A DNA stretch of 64,000 nt from positions 61,324,201 to 61,388,200 of the forward strand of contig CM053140.1 in NCBI GenBank assembly GCA_028571685.1, written 5' to 3'. Positions within the stretch are counted from its first letter, which is position 1; each line of letters starts with the position of its first letter. The position numbers and the translations under genes were made by a program. The stretch is from Heterohyrax brucei. Taxonomy: Eukaryota > Chordata > Mammalia > Hyracoidea > Procaviidae. The notes beneath the pieces were generated by a model, which had not been told where the DNA came from, ran no database searches, and saw only the letters and a program-made list of their open reading frames with translations. Of the stretch, positions 15,121 to 33,959 are shown piece by piece.

Positions 15121-16840
15121 TTGTTTTACACAGCGATTTCCCCTCCAAAAAGCTTTATTTCAAGAAATGGCTTTGCTGCTAAACAGAAGTGTGAAAATCC
15201 CTAAGGCACCCCAGGTCAAGAATTAGAGACACGAGGTAGGAAAAAAGAAATATGATTAAATGCAAAGTTTTCAAGTTCTTCAACAGGAATGGGCAGCTCT
15301 TAGCAATTTCTTTTGGGGCAGACCCAGAAATAAATGTAGCACCAACAACTTGCATGTCATTGATGTTGCTCTTTTGACTGGTGTCAAGGGAATATTAACT
15401 ATGAAGTCCTAGGAAGACAGAATAGAGATATGACCAAAAGGTTTTATCAAAATGGAAAGTATAATAAGTTATAATTGGTATTTAATATCAATAATCTTAA
15501 CCTTTTTTTAAACTTTATATTGCACTACAAAAATTGGTGAATCTTTGTCCCTCCACCTCACTTCTTTTTTACAAAACAGCCGAATATATAACGAACATCA
15601 CATAGCCACGAACAGCTCAGATGAGCAATTCAGGACCCATGAGAAAAGTCACATCAACATCAACTGCCAGTTAACCTCCTAAATTTAAATGAACATCTGA
15701 TTTGGAGTTTAATGGTAACTACAAAAAGACACCTGACTTGGATTTCCCCACAGAATTCTAGGACCCAGCTTCAAAGTTTTGGAATGCAGTGAAAACTGAT
15801 GGAGCCAAAAGGAAACTGCTCAAGGTTAAAGCCTAAAAACATTTACTTAGCTTTTATTTTAGGCCAGAACCTGTGCACAAAGTTTATCATATATACTTTC
15901 TATTGAACTCTCACTGGCAGTATGGAATAGGAGTTTTTAGTTCTTGTTACAGAATAGGCAGCTCAGGCCCAGTGACAAGCAATGCTTGTCCCAAAATACA
16001 ACATACAGAATCTTCACAGCGAAAATTCATAACAGGGCTCTTGACTTCAGAGTCACGGTCTTTGCTATAAAATCAAACTCATTTTCTGAGCCAGTTACGT
16101 CATGTTTTGTTATAAATGACACTGCTATTCTTGTCAAACTACACAGTTTTTTTCAATCCAAATGCACAACATTTTAAGGAAGGGAAGAGGGAAGGTTTAT
16201 ATGAAAAGAGAACAGTAGCCATATAACTAACTGCTCTTCGTTCCATTTCAAAAACAGTTCTGCTTTCTTTTGTGTGCTGAGGGTTGTTTATTAGAGCTGG
16301 GGGAGAAATGAGCACAGAGGTAGTAATAAGGTAGGTTAGCAGGTACTTGAGTGTGCAACAAGGAATGTGCTTAGGAAAAAGAAGGGCACATACAGACAAA
16401 GTTTTGAAAATATTTTAAAAGTAACTTAAGAAACTGGCATTGGCAGTAGGACTTATGAGGAAAGGGGTAAATTAACAGAGAATTAAACCAAACTCTTAAA
16501 AGACCTAACAAATATATTAGTACAGAAGGTAGTCAGGTGTTTAGTAACAATGATGAAGGATGGAGCCGACCAACCCTGAATCCGGCCTACCCTCTTTACT
16601 CCCAGTTACATAAGCAAGTTAAGTGCAATACAAAGAAGAAAAGATACCGTTGTCTAAGTCATTGGTTAGATTTTCTGCTACTGCAGTCAAGAACATACAG
16701 ACTAATCCGCACTACAACGATCTGGAATGAACAGTGGTTTGTATGTCTGCAATAAAAGTTACCCACTGGCTCTGAGCTGTTGTGTCTGGTCTTGCTGGAT
16801 GCCAGAGACACACAGATGTGCAGTGCAGCAACATACACAT

Positions 16841-17042
16841 ACATCAGCACTGAGTGAATTCTGATTCATGGTAATTTCATGTGTGTCAGAGTGGAACTGT
16901 GCTCTGCACAGGGTTTTCAATGGCAGACTTTTTTTTTTAAGTTGGATCACCTAACATTTCTTCTAAAGCACCTCTGGGTGGACTTGGAATGCCAACAATT
17001 CAGTTAACAAGAGTGCCTAACCATTTGTGCCACCCAGGGACG
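16841..17042 (-). repeat. AfroSINE copy 4 (long variant, diverged)
   Basis: Reverse copy: CACTGAGTGAATTCTGATTC, then GTCAGAGTGGAACTGTGCTC, TTTTCAATGGCAGAC, CACCTCTGGGTGGACTTGGA and the head TTTGTGCCACCCAGGGAC. Diverged but collinear with the other long copies. Confidence 0.7.
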
Positions 17043-18159
17043 GCCACACATACTCATACAGCTTTTGCTATCCAGAAAGGGAGACATATACCAATCTCTG
17101 AACAGTTGGGCAAGGGGGGCCCACCGGCATGCAGAGGAGGGGCTGGAGGAGCACCTTTCAGTTATTAAATTACAAGTGAAAAATTGACAGTTCACAGTCG
17201 TGTATCATGTTTGCATCATATAAAAACAAAATTTTTTAATCAAATCATTGTATAAAAGGAAATTTTTGTTTACAATTGCAGTTTTCTGTTTTGGTTTGTA
17301 TTTGGTTTCTAACACTGGCAAATAACAGACAAACAGGAACTATTTACTGCCTCATGATGTTTCATTCAAAGAGATATCTGTAGTAATTTCACAAAATTTT
17401 ATACAGTATTTTTTGATAGCAACAGATTTCATATGATTGTGTCCTAAGGCAGCTTACCCCACAGTGATTAAGGACTCAAATGCTTTAGTAAGCTATTAAT
17501 AAAATGTACACTTCAACTGTTTAATAAAATTCTGCAAAAGGGTTTTCTGCCAGCAGCTATCTAGAATTCCACTACTACCACCACCATCCCCCTTTTGCCA
17601 ACTACCTGCTTTTTGTACTCACTGATACAGTGTCCTGTTTCTTATCTCTAAAGAAAAACTGGCAAGGTTGTCTAACATCCAGCCATGTATTTAATACAGG
17701 CAAATGCAATACTGTTCATCAATCTACTCCCTAACATGACACCAAGGTCCCAATTAAAATAAGCCTACGGTTGATGGTTTTTAGTGCACAATCCACCTAA
17801 CAGCAACTGGGGGACAACACAGAATACTAATGAATCCAAAATAAGTTAATTTTCACATGGCTAGTTTTACAGATGGTTTAAGTCTCAGAGAATCAGGTGA
17901 ACAATTATAAAATACTACATTTCTATTCGGGACAGAGAAGTACCTAAAGGCATCTATCTGGCAAGCAAACAATCTAAAATTAGTACAGGTTATTGATCAG
18001 TCTGTGAGAAGTATCTACTTCAGTTCAGGACAAGATCCCAAAAAAGGTATTTTGTACTTGAGCTTTGCTTCTCTTAAAAGACCAAAAGCATATACAATCC
18101 TGAATTTAAAGGACAGAAAAAAATCAAATTGAAGAAGACAGCAATTCAGCCATGATAAA

Positions 18160-18246
18160 ATCCACTGCACCTGGTGGGTCTCACCTCCTGATCTTCTTGT
18201 TAGCAGCCAGAGTACTTAATCAACCACTAGACAACCAGGGTTTCTT
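18160..18246 (-). repeat. AfroSINE copy 5 (partial)
   Basis: The 5' half of a reverse AfroSINE: GCACCTGGTGGGTCTCACCT, TTGTTAGCAGCCAGAGTACT and the head ACAACCAGGGTTTCTT. Confidence 0.65.
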
Positions 18247-19185
18247 CTAGCATGCTAGTAAAACTAAATGTTTGGTAAAGCCATCCACTTGCAGTATTTT
18301 TGTTATAACAGACCTAGATAATTAAGACCCATGTATAAGGCACAAATGGGAGTTACAAATCTAGTTGCTATTTATATTAATAAACAATCACAATAATTGT
18401 GTATTCAGAAATACAATACACATTTAAAGCGAACAAATACTTGTAACATCTGCCTCTCATTAGTTACAAATATTTTCATTTTTATTACCAAGCACAGACA
18501 TGCATGCATGTGTATGTGTGTAAGTATGAGGAGACAGAGCAGAGATTGACAGAGGGAAAGAGGGAGGAAGAATTTTTAAAAATTAGCAACTAACAACTTT
18601 ATGCCAACAAACACTCAGATGAAATGGACCAGTTCCTAGAAAAGTCACAAATTATCAGAATAAAATGAAAATCTGAAATGATCTATGTAACAAGTAAGAA
18701 AATGAATCAGTATTTACAATTTTTTCCACAAGGAAGAGTCCAGGCCAAGATGGGTTCACTGGTGATTTTTTTCAAATATCTAAATACTCTTCCAGAAAAC
18801 AAGGAAGATAGTATTACTTCCCAACACTTTCTGTAAGGTCACTATCACTCTGCTATCAAAGCTAGGAAAAGACACAACAACTACAGACTAATATCATTAA
18901 CAAATACACATATTAACAAAGCAAAAACAAATTTAAAAAAATAGAGATCAAAACAAAGTGGGATTTATTCCTGGAATGAAAAATTGGGTTAACATCTGAA
19001 AATCAATTAACATACCACAGTCATAAAGTAAAGGACAAAAACTACATGATTGTCTCAACAGAAAAAGCACTCAACAAAATCTAGAACTCATTCATGATAA
19101 ACACTCTTGACATACCTGCACTAGATACGGATTTCCTTAAGTGGATAAAAAGCACCTACAAGAAATCTACAATAATAATACTTAA

Positions 19186-19390
19186 AGGAGCTCTGGCAGT
19201 ACAACAGTTGAGTGCCTGGCTGCTAAAACCAAAAGGTCAGACGTTAGAACCCACTAGCCACTCTGCAGGAGAAAAGACCTGGTAATCCACTTCCATAAAG
19301 ACCACAGCCCAGAAAATCCTATGGGGCAATTCTATCTGTCCTACAGGGTCTCTATGAGTCTGAATCAACTTGATAGCACATAACAATAAT
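19186..19390 (+). repeat. AfroSINE copy 6, nested in old L1
   Basis: Head GAGCTCTGGCAGTACAACAG, the long-form middle GGTAATCCACTTCCATAAAG, then AATCCTATGGGGCAATTCTA and 3' end CTATGAGTCTGAATCAACTT. L1 sequence resumes at about 19391. Confidence 0.88.
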
Positions 19391-20059
19391 CATCCTTAAC
19401 GGTACAGGACTGAGGGTAAGGACGTCAGCTTTTGTATATTCTACTTAAACACTGTACAAGGTTTTAGCCAGGACAGTCACATAAGAAAAAGAAATACAAA
19501 GCATCCAGATTAGAAAGGAAAAAGTGTAACTGATTTTACTCACAGATTAAAAAAAACTTAAGAAAACCCTAAGCAATCCACTCAAAACTATCAGAATAGA
19601 TACATAAGCACAAGATTTCAGGATATAAAATCAATACACAAAAAAACTATATTTCTACATGTAAATAATGAATAATCTGAAAATCAAAATTAGTTCCATT
19701 TCATTTACAACAGCATCCAAAAAAATTCTTAAGAATAAACTTAAGAAATGCAAGGCCTGTTGGGTAAAAATTACAAACCTTTGTCAAGGAAAATGGTGCT
19801 AGGACAGTTAGATATGCACAGGCAAAAAGGAAACCCTCACTGCACACTACATAGAAAATTTTACACTTAATTGTAACAGCTGAAACAATAAAACATTTAG
19901 AACAAAAACAGACAAAAACTTCCAGATCTTGGGTTAGGTAAAGACTTTTCAGATGCTATACCAAAAGCATGTTTCATAAAAGAAAAAACTGGTATACTAA
20001 ATTTCATCAAAATTTGAAAACTTTATATTTCTAAAAACACCATTTAAAAAATGAAAACA

Positions 20060-20187
20060 AGAGAGGAATAGTGTGCTGTCAACGGGCAGGGAGAGCAGGA
20101 GAAGCTGCATATAAGTGGGCATGTAAATTTATATGGGAATGTACATTTTCACTCAGTCATAATTTAAAAAAAAAAAAAAAACAAAAC
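20060..20187 (+). mobile_element. Very short 5'-truncated L1 tail nested in old L1
   Basis: About 105 bases match the last part of the L1 at 12555-12660: GAGGAATAGTGTGCTGTCAA, GGCAGGGAGAGCAG, GTGGGCATGTAAATTTATA, TTCACTCAGTCATA. An A-run follows (20165-20182). Direct repeats ATGAAAACA at 20051-20059 and 20188-20196 flank it as a target-site duplication. A textbook severely 5'-truncated insertion, younger than its host L1. Confidence 0.88.
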
Positions 20188-20395
20188 ATGAAAACACTAG
20201 CTAAAGACCGGAGTAAACGCAAAACATTCAATAAAGACCTCTCATCTGAAATACATAAAGGATACTTACAACTCAACATTAAGAAGATGACCATCCCAAT
20301 CAAAAAATGGGCAAATGATACATACAGACTTTTCACCACAGAAGATACTCGAGTGGCTCGTAAGCACATGAAAACACGCTAAACATCATTAGTCA

Positions 20396-20533
20396 CTACC
20401 CACCCACTGCCACCAAGTTGGTTCCAACTCACAGTGACTCTACAAGTCAGAGTAGAACTGCCCATAGTTTCCAAAAAGTACCTGGCAGCTCTGAACCGGT
20501 TAGCAGATGTAGCACTTAACCACTACACCACCA
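20396..20533 (-). repeat. AfroSINE copy 7 with 8-base target duplication
   Basis: Reverse copy: CCACTGCCACCAAGTTGGTT, CAGAGTAGAACTGCCCATAG, GTTAGCAGATGTAGCACTTA, ending CACTACACCACCA. It is flanked by ATTAGTCA at 20388-20395 and 20534-20541, inside L1 sequence, so it can be dated after the L1. Confidence 0.92.
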
Positions 20534-21290
20534 ATTAGTCAACAGGTACACAGAAATTAAAGTCACAGATACCATTTCACAATCACGAGAACACTTAAGT
20601 CAAAAATAGACAATAACACGTTGATGGAGATGTAAAAAACTAAAATATCATATATTGCTGACGAAATAGAAAATCAAGTAGCCAATTTGGAAAAGTATTA
20701 CACTTTCTCAAAAATAATTAAACATAAAACTAACATACGACTCAGTAATTCCACTCCTATACATTTACTCAAGAAAAATAAAAACATATATCCATAGAAA
20801 GATGTCTATGCGAATGTTGATAGTAGTATCATTTCTTACAGCCAAAAACTAGAAATAACAAATGTCTATGACGTGGTGGGAAACACTAGTGGCTTAGTAT
20901 ATCCATACAGAGTGTGGTACATCCATATAACTAAGTCATCAAAAAAAAGAATAAACTACAGACATACATATTATGGATGAACCCCTCAAAGACATGAGCA
21001 GTGAAAAAATCCACACACAGTGCATGACTCTGTATTTATGAAATGTACAGAAAATACAAATTCATAGAGACAATCTGAGAGTAGGAATGGGGGTTCACTG
21101 TAAATGGGCACTAGGGATCTTAGAAGGGACAGGAAAAATGTTCTAAAACTCATTTATGATGATGGTTATACAACTCCAGAAGTTATTAAAAAATCAATGC
21201 ACTGTACACTAGAAATAGATGAGCTTTAGGATGTGGAAAACGTAACTCAAAAATTTCTTAAAACATAAGTTCTGCCTTTAAACAATAAGT

Positions 21291-23029
21291 AATGGAAAAA
21301 CATTAAAGGGTTTAAAGCAGGTACTCAGTAAGTGATAGAACAATGAAAGAAAGAAACTACCAAGCCAGCCAAGCCAAGTTCCGTCAAGTCGGATCCGACT
21401 CATGGTGAAACTACCAAGGAGATCACTAACATTTTTTGTGAATGTCCTAATCCACGCCTAACTACTCAGAGAAAGTGTGAAAATACATGAATTAGAGAGA
21501 AGATCCTCACGGATAAGACAGATGCAGGCTAGCATATGCACTTACCAACTATGTGGTATTAGCAAAGTCATTTAACCATGCTGAATTTAGGTTTCCATGA
21601 GTAAACACAATGAATATAAAACACTTGGTATGGTTGCTGGGGGCATTAATGACTAATTAATTAAGTAAGTAAGTAGGAAAAGCTATATTAGGTTAGCCCA
21701 ATACATATGCCATCAAGAAATGTCAAGTTTCTTGCAACAAGATGTCTTTAGAGCCTTTGCATGGACCTATTAGAAACCAAGTAAAACATTTCCATTTTCC
21801 GCAGTTTAAGACTAACGCACAAAAGAATCCTTTCTCAGAGTCACAAATCTAGCCAAAGCAACACTTTATGTATGGAGACATAAAGGTTCTCACGAATGGC
21901 ATGTATTTATGTACTACACCCAACAATGGGAAATTCAATACAAATGACACAGCTGAACTACTTAGAAGTTTTTCTTTTTTAAGGGAAAGATACATTTTAA
22001 AAAACAAGGCAAGTAGCAAAATCACCAAGACAAAAAACAACTCACACCAACATTACAGAGAAAACATGAATTAAGAAGAACACTTTATTTCATTAAATTG
22101 CTGATATATATATTGGAAAGATGAAAGGCACTGTGCAGGCAAGCAATGTTTCCAGCTCCATTTTCACACACCAAGAGTCATAACTTTTAGTTCTGGGATG
22201 GACAGACTATAGCTCACAAATCTGGCCTGCCACCTATTTTCTTAAAGAAAATTTTATTAGAAGATGGTCATAATCATTCTTTTATATTTCTGTCTGCCTC
22301 TCAGCCCCCCCCCAAAAATACTTGGAAACAGACACAGCTTAAATATTTAAACAAGGAGATAAGAAGGGAGATTTCTGAATCTAGTAATGTACTGGCACAA
22401 AAGATACCCTGAGCATACCATGTGACAGGATATACAGTGAAAACTGCATTTCTGGAGTTCAAAAACCTTAATTCTAAAACTGTTCAAATCTGAGACAACC
22501 TAGGCAAGGTATTTAAATTCTGAGACTCAGTTTTCTCACTTTTGTAACTCTCCCAGAACTGTTATAAATAGCACCTAACACCATTCAACACTAACAGGTA
22601 AAATCCACTCAGTAAATGTTAGTCCCTTCCTTCTAACAACCTATCGAACTGGAATTTTCAACTCCCCCTCCAGATTTTACATACAGCCCAATCTTCAAAA
22701 ACAGGCATTCTCTCATCAAGAAACACTGTTGTACAATGCACACTATTCCTTTAACCAGTCATGATGGACCTCTCAATCAGGAAATGTTCCTATAACTTTT
22801 CTAATGTACTATCTGTGTTTAAGTTCTTACCATGTGAATTCTACAACTACATCTCTTACTGAGTGAACTTTCAGGATACACATACAGACACATATGAGTA
22901 TGTATGTACCACAAAGACACAGTTTTTGCCTTAAAACTCACCTCTTTTATACTCAAAGATATCATTTAGTCCTAGAATACCGTGAGTTGTTGGAGTAAGC
23001 TCTATTATCCTACACCCTTCAAATTTTTG
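21291..23029. other. PUM1 intron I-J, second part: SINE tail and MIR relics
   Basis: At 21375-21415 a fragment (TTCCGTCAAGTCGGATCCGA) matches an AfroSINE 3' end. At about 21535-21640 and 22430-22625 there are sense MIR-like stretches (GCAAAGTCATTTAACCATGC; CTGAGACTCAGTTTTCTCAC followed by CACTCAGTAAATGTTAG). The rest is unclassified. Confidence 0.55.
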
Positions 23030-23034
23030 ACTTC

Positions 23035-23533
23035 TGTCATGGTTTGAATTGTGTCCCCCCAAAAATGTGTGCAGCCATGTGGCTGGGATATGGTTCCCAG
23101 TATCTTGGAAATGTCCTCCATTGTGTGGTTTTGCTAACCTGTAGGTTAAAGGATTAGGGTGGGGCTGTGAATTCCTGCTATGGGGAAGTTTCCCTGGAGT
23201 ATGGCTTGCCCCACCCTTAATGCTTTTAGCTTGCAAGGAATAAAAGGAAAAACAACCAAGGACAATTGGAGAACCTCGCTACCATCAAGCAAGCAGCACC
23301 GGGAGCAGAACGCGTCGTTCAGACCAGAGGTTCTTGCGTTAGGACGCTCCCTGGACAATGACTGATGCAATACTGGACTTTCCTCCAGAGCCGTCAAGGG
23401 GAAAGTCTTTCCCTGGAGCGGACACCCTGAATATGGACTCGCAACCTACCGGACTGTGTAAGAATAAATCTTTCTTTGTTAAAGCCATCCACTCTGTGGT
23501 ATTTCTGTTAGAGCAGCCTAGCTGACTAAAACA
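23035..23533 (+). mobile_element. Solo LTR of ERVL-MaLR type (499 bases)
   Basis: Begins TGTCATGGTTTGAATTGTGT and ends GCTGACTAAAACA, with canonical TG...CA ends. It is flanked by ACTTC at 23030-23034 and 23534-23538, a 5-base target duplication as expected for class III elements. A polyadenylation signal AATAAA lies at 23463-23468. The start resembles MLT/MST/THE-type LTRs, from which I infer the MaLR group. No internal region is present, so it is a solo LTR left by recombination. Antisense to PUM1. Confidence 0.88.
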
Positions 23534-23757
23534 ACTTCTATACATCGTTTCTCTGCCTTTGCCTTTCCAAATTAAAGCATTCTATCCATTTTTATTCAGT
23601 TGTTATTTCTAACTCCATGAAGCCACTTTTAATCTTGCTGGTAAAGCAGAATCCTTTAGGTAAGGCGGTCATATATGTTGATTTGCCGAGACACTCCTGA
23701 TTTAGACCTATCATCACAGAGTAATTGTGTAGCACCCCAGTTTTACTCTGGAAGAAA

Positions 23758-23906
23758 CTCGGCTGGCATAGTGGTTAAGTGCTACAGCTGATAACCAACA
23801 GGTAGGCAGTCTGAATCACCAGGCACCCCTAAGAAACTCTATGGGACAGTTCTACCATGTCCTATAGGGTTGCTATGAGTCAGTACCAACTCAATAGCAA
23901 TAGGTC
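23758..23906 (+). repeat. AfroSINE copy 8
   Basis: Well preserved: CTGGCATAGTGGTTAAGTGC, GCTGATAACCAACAGGTAGG, AAACTCTATGGGACAGTTCT, CCTATAGGGTTGCTATGAGT, ACCAACTCAATAGCAATAGG. The head shows the tRNA-like A-box region (TGGCATAGTGGTTAAGTG). Confidence 0.92.
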
Positions 23907-31129
<7,223 letters not shown>

Positions 31130-31750
31130 TCCCTCATTGAAGTTACTGTGTGACAAGGAAGTCGATATTAAAACTCTTGGAGACAACAACAACATGGGGG
31201 AAAGAGAACCCAGAAGACAAAAAGACCCATGTGAATGGGTGACTACATCAACATGTGACCATAACAACCAGATGGTGCCCAGCCTCCTCCAATGACAGCC
31301 ATGATGCGGCCCACAACCTTGGGTCCCAGTGGCAACATGAGAAATAAAAAGAGGTGCACCCTGAGAACTCTACTAAAGGACAGCAATTGATGGTCTGAAA
31401 GCCTTGGGGTTCCCCTGGTAGCATGGCCCCTACACCTGACCATAAATCATTACTGAAGTCAACTCTCCTGACAGAAATGGATTGGACTTAGGGACACAGA
31501 CTGACCATATCATGCGTGTACTTTATGGTTCTATGCATCTATAGGATGTCGCCCTACTGACCTCTTACTAGAGGGGAGCAGAGAGGGTACAGAGGAGGGA
31601 ACAGGAGATTGTTAAGAGGATGTGACATGTATAGAACGGAAAGGAGTATGATGTCACTGGCCAAGGAGAGCAAAAGGAACTGCAGATAGGTGAGTATGCA
31701 AATTTAAACTGGATTGTACACTTTTACTCAATCACAATACAAAAAAAGGA
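31130..31750 (+). mobile_element. 5'-truncated L1 3' UTR fragment
   Basis: Collinear with 12100-12680 of the longer L1: AACCCAGAAGACAAAAAGAC, TGGGTGACTACATCAACATG, GAGGTGCACCCTGAGAACTC, ACTTTATGGTTCTATGCATC, TAGGATGTCGCCCTACTGAC, and an end TTTTACTCAATCACAATACA before an A-rich tail. Plus orientation, antisense to PUM1. Confidence 0.88.
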
Positions 31751-32193
31751 AAAAAACTTTGAAAAAACTACAGCTAAAATAATGGCTGCTTATTAAAAAC
31801 TAATGCTAAATTTTGCATAGTGGGGTTTGTAATCGTGAGTGACAAAAAAACTTTACAATGCAAATGATTATTATGCCTGTTTCATAGGTAAGATATCTAC
31901 ATTTAGAGAAGTTATACCATTTCTCCTTACTGTGACCAGTTAACAATATAGACAAGATCTCAGCCTTTCTATAACCCCAGATACAACAAATACAACAGAA
32001 AACATCCTATGCTCTGAAGATACTTGTACTCAGATCTTAGTAACCTTGTATTTGTGTGACCCTACGCACAAAAAATTACATTTCTCCTTTTTCAGTGAAG
32101 TTGTTTGATGAGCATAAGTGTTTAAGTTTTAGAAGATCCAATTTTCGTTATATTGCAGTGTTTGTGTATTGTTACTTATGCTTTATATTGTGT
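31751..32193. other. Intron spacer with possible MIR trace
   Basis: Unclassified apart from a weak antisense MIR-like stretch near 31860-31950 (AGAGAAGTTATACCATTTCT). Confidence 0.4.
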
Positions 32194-32205
32194 TAATACC
32201 ATGTA

Positions 32206-33214
32206 TTGTTGTTGTTGTTAGGTGCCATCAAGTTGGTTCTGACTCGTAGCAACCCTGTGAACAACAGAATGAAACACTGCTGGCTTTTGTGCCATGTCCA
32301 CAATTGTTTTTATGCTTAAGCCAATTGTTGCAGCCAATGTGTCAATCCATCTCATCAAGAGGCTTCTCTATTTTGCTGACCCTCCACTCTACCAAGCACG
32401 ATGTCCTTCTCCAGGGACAGATCTCTCCTGACAACATGTCCAAAGTATGTAAGACACAGTCTTGCCATCTTTGCTTCCAAGGAGCACTCTGGCTGTACTT
32501 CATCCAGAACAGATCTGTTGGTTCTTTTGGTGGTCCATGGTACATTCAACACTCTCCTCCAACACCACAATTCCAAGGCATCAATTCTTCTGTCTTCTTT
32601 GTTCACAGTCCATGTTTCACATGCATATGATGTGACTGAAAATACCATGGCTTGGGTCAGGCATGTTTTAGGCTTCAAGGTGACATCCTTCCTTTTGAAT
32701 TCTTTGAAGAGCTCTTTTGCAGCAGATTTTCCCAGTGCACTGTATCTTTTGATTTCCTGACTGCTGCTTCCAAGGCCACTGATTGTGGACCCAAGTAAAA
32801 GGAAATCCTTGACAACCTCCATCTTTTCCCCATTTATGACAGTGTTGCTTACTGGTCCAGCTGTGAAGACGCTGAGGTGCAATTCATACTGAAGGCTGTA
32901 GTCCTTGATCTTCACCAGTAAATGCCTCAAATCTTCATTTCTGGCAAGTAAGGTGGTGTTGTCTGCATAACGCAGGTTTGTCAATGAGTCATCTTCCAAT
33001 CCTGATGCCTCGTTCTTCTTCACAGAATCCAGCTTCTCGGATTATTTGCTCAGCATACAGATTAAAAAGGTATGGTGAAAGGATACAACCCTGACACACG
33101 CCTTTCCTCACCTTAAATCATGCAAAGTCCCATTGTTCTGTTCACACAACTGCCTCTTGATCCATATACAGATTCTTTAATAACTTAATACCATATACAG
33201 ATACCTTAATACCC
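32206..33214 (-). mobile_element. RTE-type LINE fragment (5'-truncated), in PUM1 sense
   Basis: Minus-strand RTE (BovB-related) reverse transcriptase remnant. A 222-codon open frame at 32355-33023 reads LRYADNTTLLARNEDLRHLL, TVINGEKMEVVKDFLLLGST, KTCLTQAMVFSVTSYACETW, ELWCWRRVLNVPWT. The catalytic YADD box reads YADN, so it lacks one active-site aspartate. The 3' end carries (AAC)n on the minus strand (GTTGTTGTTGTTAGG at 32208-32222). Candidate 12-base target duplications are TAATACCATGTA (32194-32205) and TAATACCACGTA (33215-33226), one mismatch. Confidence 0.85.
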
Positions 33215-33226
33215 TAATACCACGTA

Positions 33227-33935
33227 CTAAGGTCTCCAGAATTGACCTTATATTTTCTGCTATGATCTTTGTGGTTTTATATTTAGGTCTCTGATACAAT
33301 GTAATTTGTCTTTGTATATGATGTGAGGTATGAGTCCTATTTCATTTTTTTGCAGAAGGATATTCAGTTTTGCCAGTACTATTTGTTTAGACTGTCTTTT
33401 CCCCCATTTGATGAATTTTGGGCCCTTGTGACTGCAGGTGGCTAGATTTACATCTGGATTCTCAATCTGGCTCCATAGGTCAATGGGCCTGTCATTTTAC
33501 CAATACAAAGCTGTTTTAACTACCACAGCTGTACAGTAAGTTCTGAGGTCAGGTAGCTTCAGTCCTCCTACTTTATTCTTCTTCTTCAGTAGTGTCTTTC
33601 TTACTTATACAAGGCCTCTTTCCTTTTTTTTTTTTTAAATAAAGTTAATGGAACTTTCTCATCTCTTTAAAAGAATTTTGCCAGTATTTGAATCGGGATA
33701 TCATTGTACACTGCTTTGGGTAGAACTGACATTTTCACAATGTTAAGTCTAACAATCTATGAATATGGCGTATTTTTCCATTTATGTAGGTATCTTATGG
33801 TTTCCTGCAGTAGTATTTTATAGTTTTATCTGTTAGGTCTTTTACATTCCTAGTTAGATATGTTTCTAAGAATTTTTTTTTTAGAGGCTATTATAAGTTA
33901 TACTGTTTTCCTGATTTCTTTTCATAATTCCCTTC
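33227..33935 (-). mobile_element. Old L1 ORF2 fragment, reverse orientation
   Basis: Reads as the complement of L1 ORF2 and its C-terminal part: CTGTTTTAACTACCACAGCT and TTCTGAGGTCAGGTAGCTTC correspond to the complement of the ATACTACACTGCCACAGTGG region at 10460. Multiple stops on the minus strand. Confidence 0.75.
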
Positions 33936-33959
33936 ATTGGTATATATGAATCCAACAAT

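Larger units (their letters stand above)
18540..21290 (+). mobile_element. Old L1 (ORF2 and 3' end), host to three later insertions
   Basis: Plus-orientation L1 remnant. Recognisable ORF2 positions include AGTCCAGGCCAAGATGGGTT (the conserved PGPDGF region), AGTGGGATTTATTCCTGGAA and ACACTGTACAAGGTTTTAGC. Toward 20900-21250 it has an L1-like end: GACATGAGCAGTGAAAAAAT and GAAATGTACAGAAAATACAA. It is split by an AfroSINE (19186-19390), a short younger L1 tail (20060-20187) and another AfroSINE (20396-20533). Full of stops; non-coding. Confidence 0.8.

Noticed and set aside
22931..23545. Several overlapping frames of 60-100 codons around 22931-23545
   Set aside because: They lie in the solo LTR, which is relatively GC-rich and therefore poor in stops. 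No protein similarity.
32289..32760. Plus-strand frames of 113-119 codons
   Set aside because: Shadows of the RTE reverse-transcriptase remnant on the minus strand.
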